Shown here one piece after another: positions 61,932 to 64,000 of a stretch of DNA of 64,000 nucleotides. A program made the position numbers and the translations under genes. Under the pieces are notes generated by a model. The model saw only the letters and a program-made list of their open reading frames with translations, made no database searches and was not told the DNA's origin. Every line of letters begins with the position of its first letter. Within the stretch, counting starts at the first letter, position 1. The DNA is taken from the NCBI GenBank assembly GCA_937902735.1, contig CALELS010000014.1, positions 1-64,000 of the forward strand, in the 5' to 3' direction. The stretch is from an uncultured Caryophanales bacterium (GTDB lineage: Bacteria; Bacillota_I; Bacilli_A; RFN20; CAG-826).

Positions 61932-63038
61932 TTACATGTTGTCTTCGTCGCGCCTATCAATGTGAGTATAAATACTTATAAGTTGTGACAAATCTAAATT
62001 GTAGATTTCTTCAAGCAAGCGTTCTCTTTCCTCAAAAAGTTTTTCGAGGAGGTCGCTTATTTCACCATTATTGATTAAATGAATCTTTCTATGACATTCA
62101 GGACATAAGCAGAACAAATTTACTGTGTGATCCAGTTTTTTTGCAAAATGTCGCTGGACGTTGATATTGCAAGGGATTAGATGATGTGCCTCAAAATACA
62201 TTTTGTCATTGTTTGTAATGAAGGTATGTTCTTTGCCACATAAAGCGCAAGTATAATGTGCTTTCATGAAAGCAACTTCTCTCAAAGCGTTATTCTTTTT
62301 AATCTTTGCTTTACCATCTAATGTGACAACAGCATCTCTTGAAGGCACATAGTCTTCAACATAGATCTCTTCGTCGTCGCTCTCTGAACCATTGTTATCA
62401 AGAATATGAATATCATCACTGTTTTTAACAATTGATGAATAGTCATCGTGTTCTAATGCATCTAATATTAAACTCTTATACTCGATTTTGAATGAAACAT
62501 ACTTATTTGCGTTTCTCTTATTAATTCCAAAATAGATTCCATTAATTGCTGTAAATTTTAATGCTTCAAAGTCAATCCATAAAGAGGAATAACTATTTTG
62601 TGGATTAAGTGAGAAACCATCGTTTTCAAGAAGCGCATAAACACAGTTTCCTCTACTATCAATCGGGTATAGACCTAAGAAGAAATAGATTTTATTTTCC
62701 ATTCTTCTTTCATCTCCGCGAAGCAAACCATAATAGTCTTTGTAGATTTGAATCCTTTTTCTTGGAGTATCTTCTCCTGAGTTCTTTACTAAAAAAGCAC
62801 TGATATAAATGTATTTATCAAATACTTCGTTATAGATCTCATAAACATCAGTTGAAGATGTGCTGGAACTATTAATTTTCCTTATTCTCAAATTGGAATC
62901 TCTAAATAATTCACGGACTTTGGTATCAATATTTATCAAAGATAAGCGGTCTTGATATACGGCATCAGTCACTATTGATTCAACGCCGTTGTAGAAATTG
63001 AGATATTTTCTACTTCCTCTTTCTGCTCTAGGAACCAT
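61932..63038 (-). CDS. HNH restriction endonuclease
   Basis: 368 residues. The C-terminal third is a Cys4-type HNH nuclease: TCALCGKEH, the catalytic EAHHLIPCN, then NLFCLCPECHRKIH. The N-terminal ~220 residues contain a domain with RKRIQIYKDYYGLL and FFLGLYPID that I do not identify; it could be the DNA-recognition part. GGAGGTGAAATAG lies just before ATG, inside the methyltransferase end, so it is co-translated with the C5 methyltransferase: a type II restriction-modification pair. Confidence 0.85.
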   Translation of the reverse strand: MVPRAERGSRKYLNFYNGVESIVTDAVYQDRLSLINIDTKVRELFRDSNLRIRKINSSSTSSTDVYEIYNEVFDKYIYISAFLVKNSGEDTPRKRIQIYKDYYGLLRGDERRMENKIYFFLGLYPIDSRGNCVYALLENDGFSLNPQNSYSSLWIDFEALKFTAINGIYFGINKRNANKYVSFKIEYKSLILDALEHDDYSSIVKNSDDIHILDNNGSESDDEEIYVEDYVPSRDAVVTLDGKAKIKKNNALREVAFMKAHYTCALCGKEHTFITNNDKMYFEAHHLIPCNINVQRHFAKKLDHTVNLFCLCPECHRKIHLINNGEISDLLEKLFEERERLLEEIYNLDLSQLISIYTHIDRRDEDNM

Positions 63039-63039
63039 A

Positions 63040-64000
63040 CTATTTCACCTCCAACAATTGCTTTGCGTAATATTTGACCAATTCGATGTTTAATGAGTTA
63101 CCAAATTGTTTGTATGCATAGTGATCTTTAGGATTGATAATGAAATCTTCTGGGAAACTTTGAAGTCTCGCACATTCACGAGGAGTTAATCTTCTCTTAT
63201 ACTTTGCAACAATTGGGATTTGCACCATCGCAACCAATGCTGGGAAAAAGTCAGTTTTTTTGCATCTAATTCCTGATTGTCTAAATTGAATTGATGTCTC
63301 CCAAACTGAGTTATAACCAGCTCCGGCTTGCCATTCAAATCTCCTATCTCTAAGTTTAAAGTCTCTTACTTTATAATCTTCTAACCACTTATCGATAAAA
63401 CCTTTGTGTTCTAAATATAATTGTCTATTTTTTCTAACATAGTCTTGTTTCCATTGTGGGAATGATGAATAGTCATAATCTAAACCGAACTCATCAACCC
63501 AAACAGGAAAACCAAACACTTTTATATTTACGCCTTTTTTAAATACATCCCAAGCTGTGAGAATTTTATTTTCGTATTCGGAAATGTTGTATTTTGGATC
63601 TGCTTTTTCATCAAGGATAGAATAAATAGAAGTTTTGCCTTTAAATTCAGGTTTTTTAAACTCAATGAAGTCTTTATCAGTTAAATCTTTCCTTATACCC
63701 ATAATGTAGATTCTTGGTCTATTTTGCGGAATTCCAATATCATCAGGACTACTAATTATGTCTTCCTTGGGAAGAACATAACCTAAATCAAGAAGGGTTT
63801 GTTTAATCACTCTCCAAGTATTGCCATTATCATGCTTAATCAAGTGTTTGACATTTTCTAAAAAAATGAATTTTGGCTTATGGTACTCGATTATACGTGC
63901 AACATCGAAAAATAAAGTCCCACGTGTATCTTCAAATCCCTTTTTATGACCAGCGTTAGAAAAAGCTTGGCATGGAAATCCGCCGCAAAGAACATCATGA
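63040..64000 (-). CDS. DNA C5-cytosine methyltransferase (5' end outside window)
   Basis: Partial gene; the frame stays open to the window edge, giving the last 319 residues. Motif IV with the catalytic Cys reads GGFPCQAFSNAG, motif VI LENVKHL, motif VIII QNRPRIYI, then the target-recognition region and motifs IX (RRLTPRECARLQSFPEDF) and X (YKQFGNSLNIELV). Methylates a specific DNA sequence, protecting it from the HNH enzyme that follows 1 base later. The internal TTG at 63843 is not the true start. Confidence 0.95.
   Translation of the reverse strand, partial: HDVLCGGFPCQAFSNAGHKKGFEDTRGTLFFDVARIIEYHKPKFIFLENVKHLIKHDNGNTWRVIKQTLLDLGYVLPKEDIISSPDDIGIPQNRPRIYIMGIRKDLTDKDFIEFKKPEFKGKTSIYSILDEKADPKYNISEYENKILTAWDVFKKGVNIKVFGFPVWVDEFGLDYDYSSFPQWKQDYVRKNRQLYLEHKGFIDKWLEDYKVRDFKLRDRRFEWQAGAGYNSVWETSIQFRQSGIRCKKTDFFPALVAMVQIPIVAKYKRRLTPRECARLQSFPEDFIINPKDHYAYKQFGNSLNIELVKYYAKQLLEVK

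Noticed and set aside
63000..63843. Treating the methyltransferase as a complete 267-residue gene starting at 63843
   Set aside because: The start would be an internal TTG; the frame stays open to the window edge and carries catalytic motifs IV and VI upstream of it.
1..64000. Alternative genetic code (TGA = Trp) as in Mycoplasma
   Set aside because: TGA ends several intact genes (addB, truB) and Trp is encoded by TGG; the standard code applies.

Overview
The window is about one third G+C, with standard stop codons: TGA is a genuine stop, for example at the end of addB and truB. Gene content and order (alaS T-box, ruvX, DUF1292, greA; rimP-nusA-rnpM-infB-rbfA; truB-ribF; rpsO-pnp; addB-addA) are those of a low-GC Gram-positive bacterium. 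Many lipoproteins, standard code, no sporulation genes and a gut-type serpin/subtilase pair suggest an uncultured Bacilli/Erysipelotrichia-type or RF39-like intestinal lineage rather than a Mycoplasma. That placement is an inference.

Layout. 0.1-2.8 kb: a large Ig-like lipoprotein. 3.0-4.8 kb: radC with an unannotated cluster of very small peptide genes. It has two tandem 392-bp copies carrying a 27-residue membrane peptide and a 59-residue membrane peptide whose stop overlaps the radC start. Each peptide gene has the same promoter-like block. 4.8-8.8 kb: greA, DUF1292, ruvX and alaS behind a T-box. 8.9-12.4 kb: an unknown 139-residue protein and a three-gene ABC importer whose ATPase has a large insertion. 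12.4-16 kb: membrane protein, mnmA, dtd, pyrimidine-nucleoside phosphorylase. 16-26.9 kb: RNA m5C methyltransferase, pullulanase, FtsK/SpoIIIE, a catalytically degenerate RNase J, and a glpA/oxidoreductase/DUF1667 redox operon. 27-37.6 kb: pnp, a candidate structured RNA, rpsO, ribF-truB, a TtcA-like protein, and the rimP-nusA operon with a promoter and an attenuator-like hairpin.

37.7-49.5 kb: membrane protein, three lipoproteins, a GPH-type sugar symporter, a tyrosine phosphatase, and addA/addB. 49.6-52.6 kb: a tiny Hc1-like histone gene, Sir2, MgtC-like and WYL proteins. 52.7-60 kb: a secretory region with a DUF4097 lipoprotein, a serpin lipoprotein, a membrane-anchored subtilase with Ig-like repeats, and two more lipoproteins. 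60-64 kb: a defence/restriction segment with a CoiA-like nuclease, a short fragment resembling a restriction-enzyme C-terminus, an HNH endonuclease and a C5 cytosine methyltransferase that runs off the window.

The least explained signals are these: (i) the peptide/radC cluster, its 57-nt hairpin repeat and its promoter motif, parts of which recur at 49.9 and 58.6 kb; (ii) a 37-bp direct repeat that lies in frame behind the stop codons of two unrelated defence genes; (iii) the RNase J paralogue without metal ligands; and (iv) the insertion in the ABC ATPase. All family calls come from reading motifs; no database was searched.
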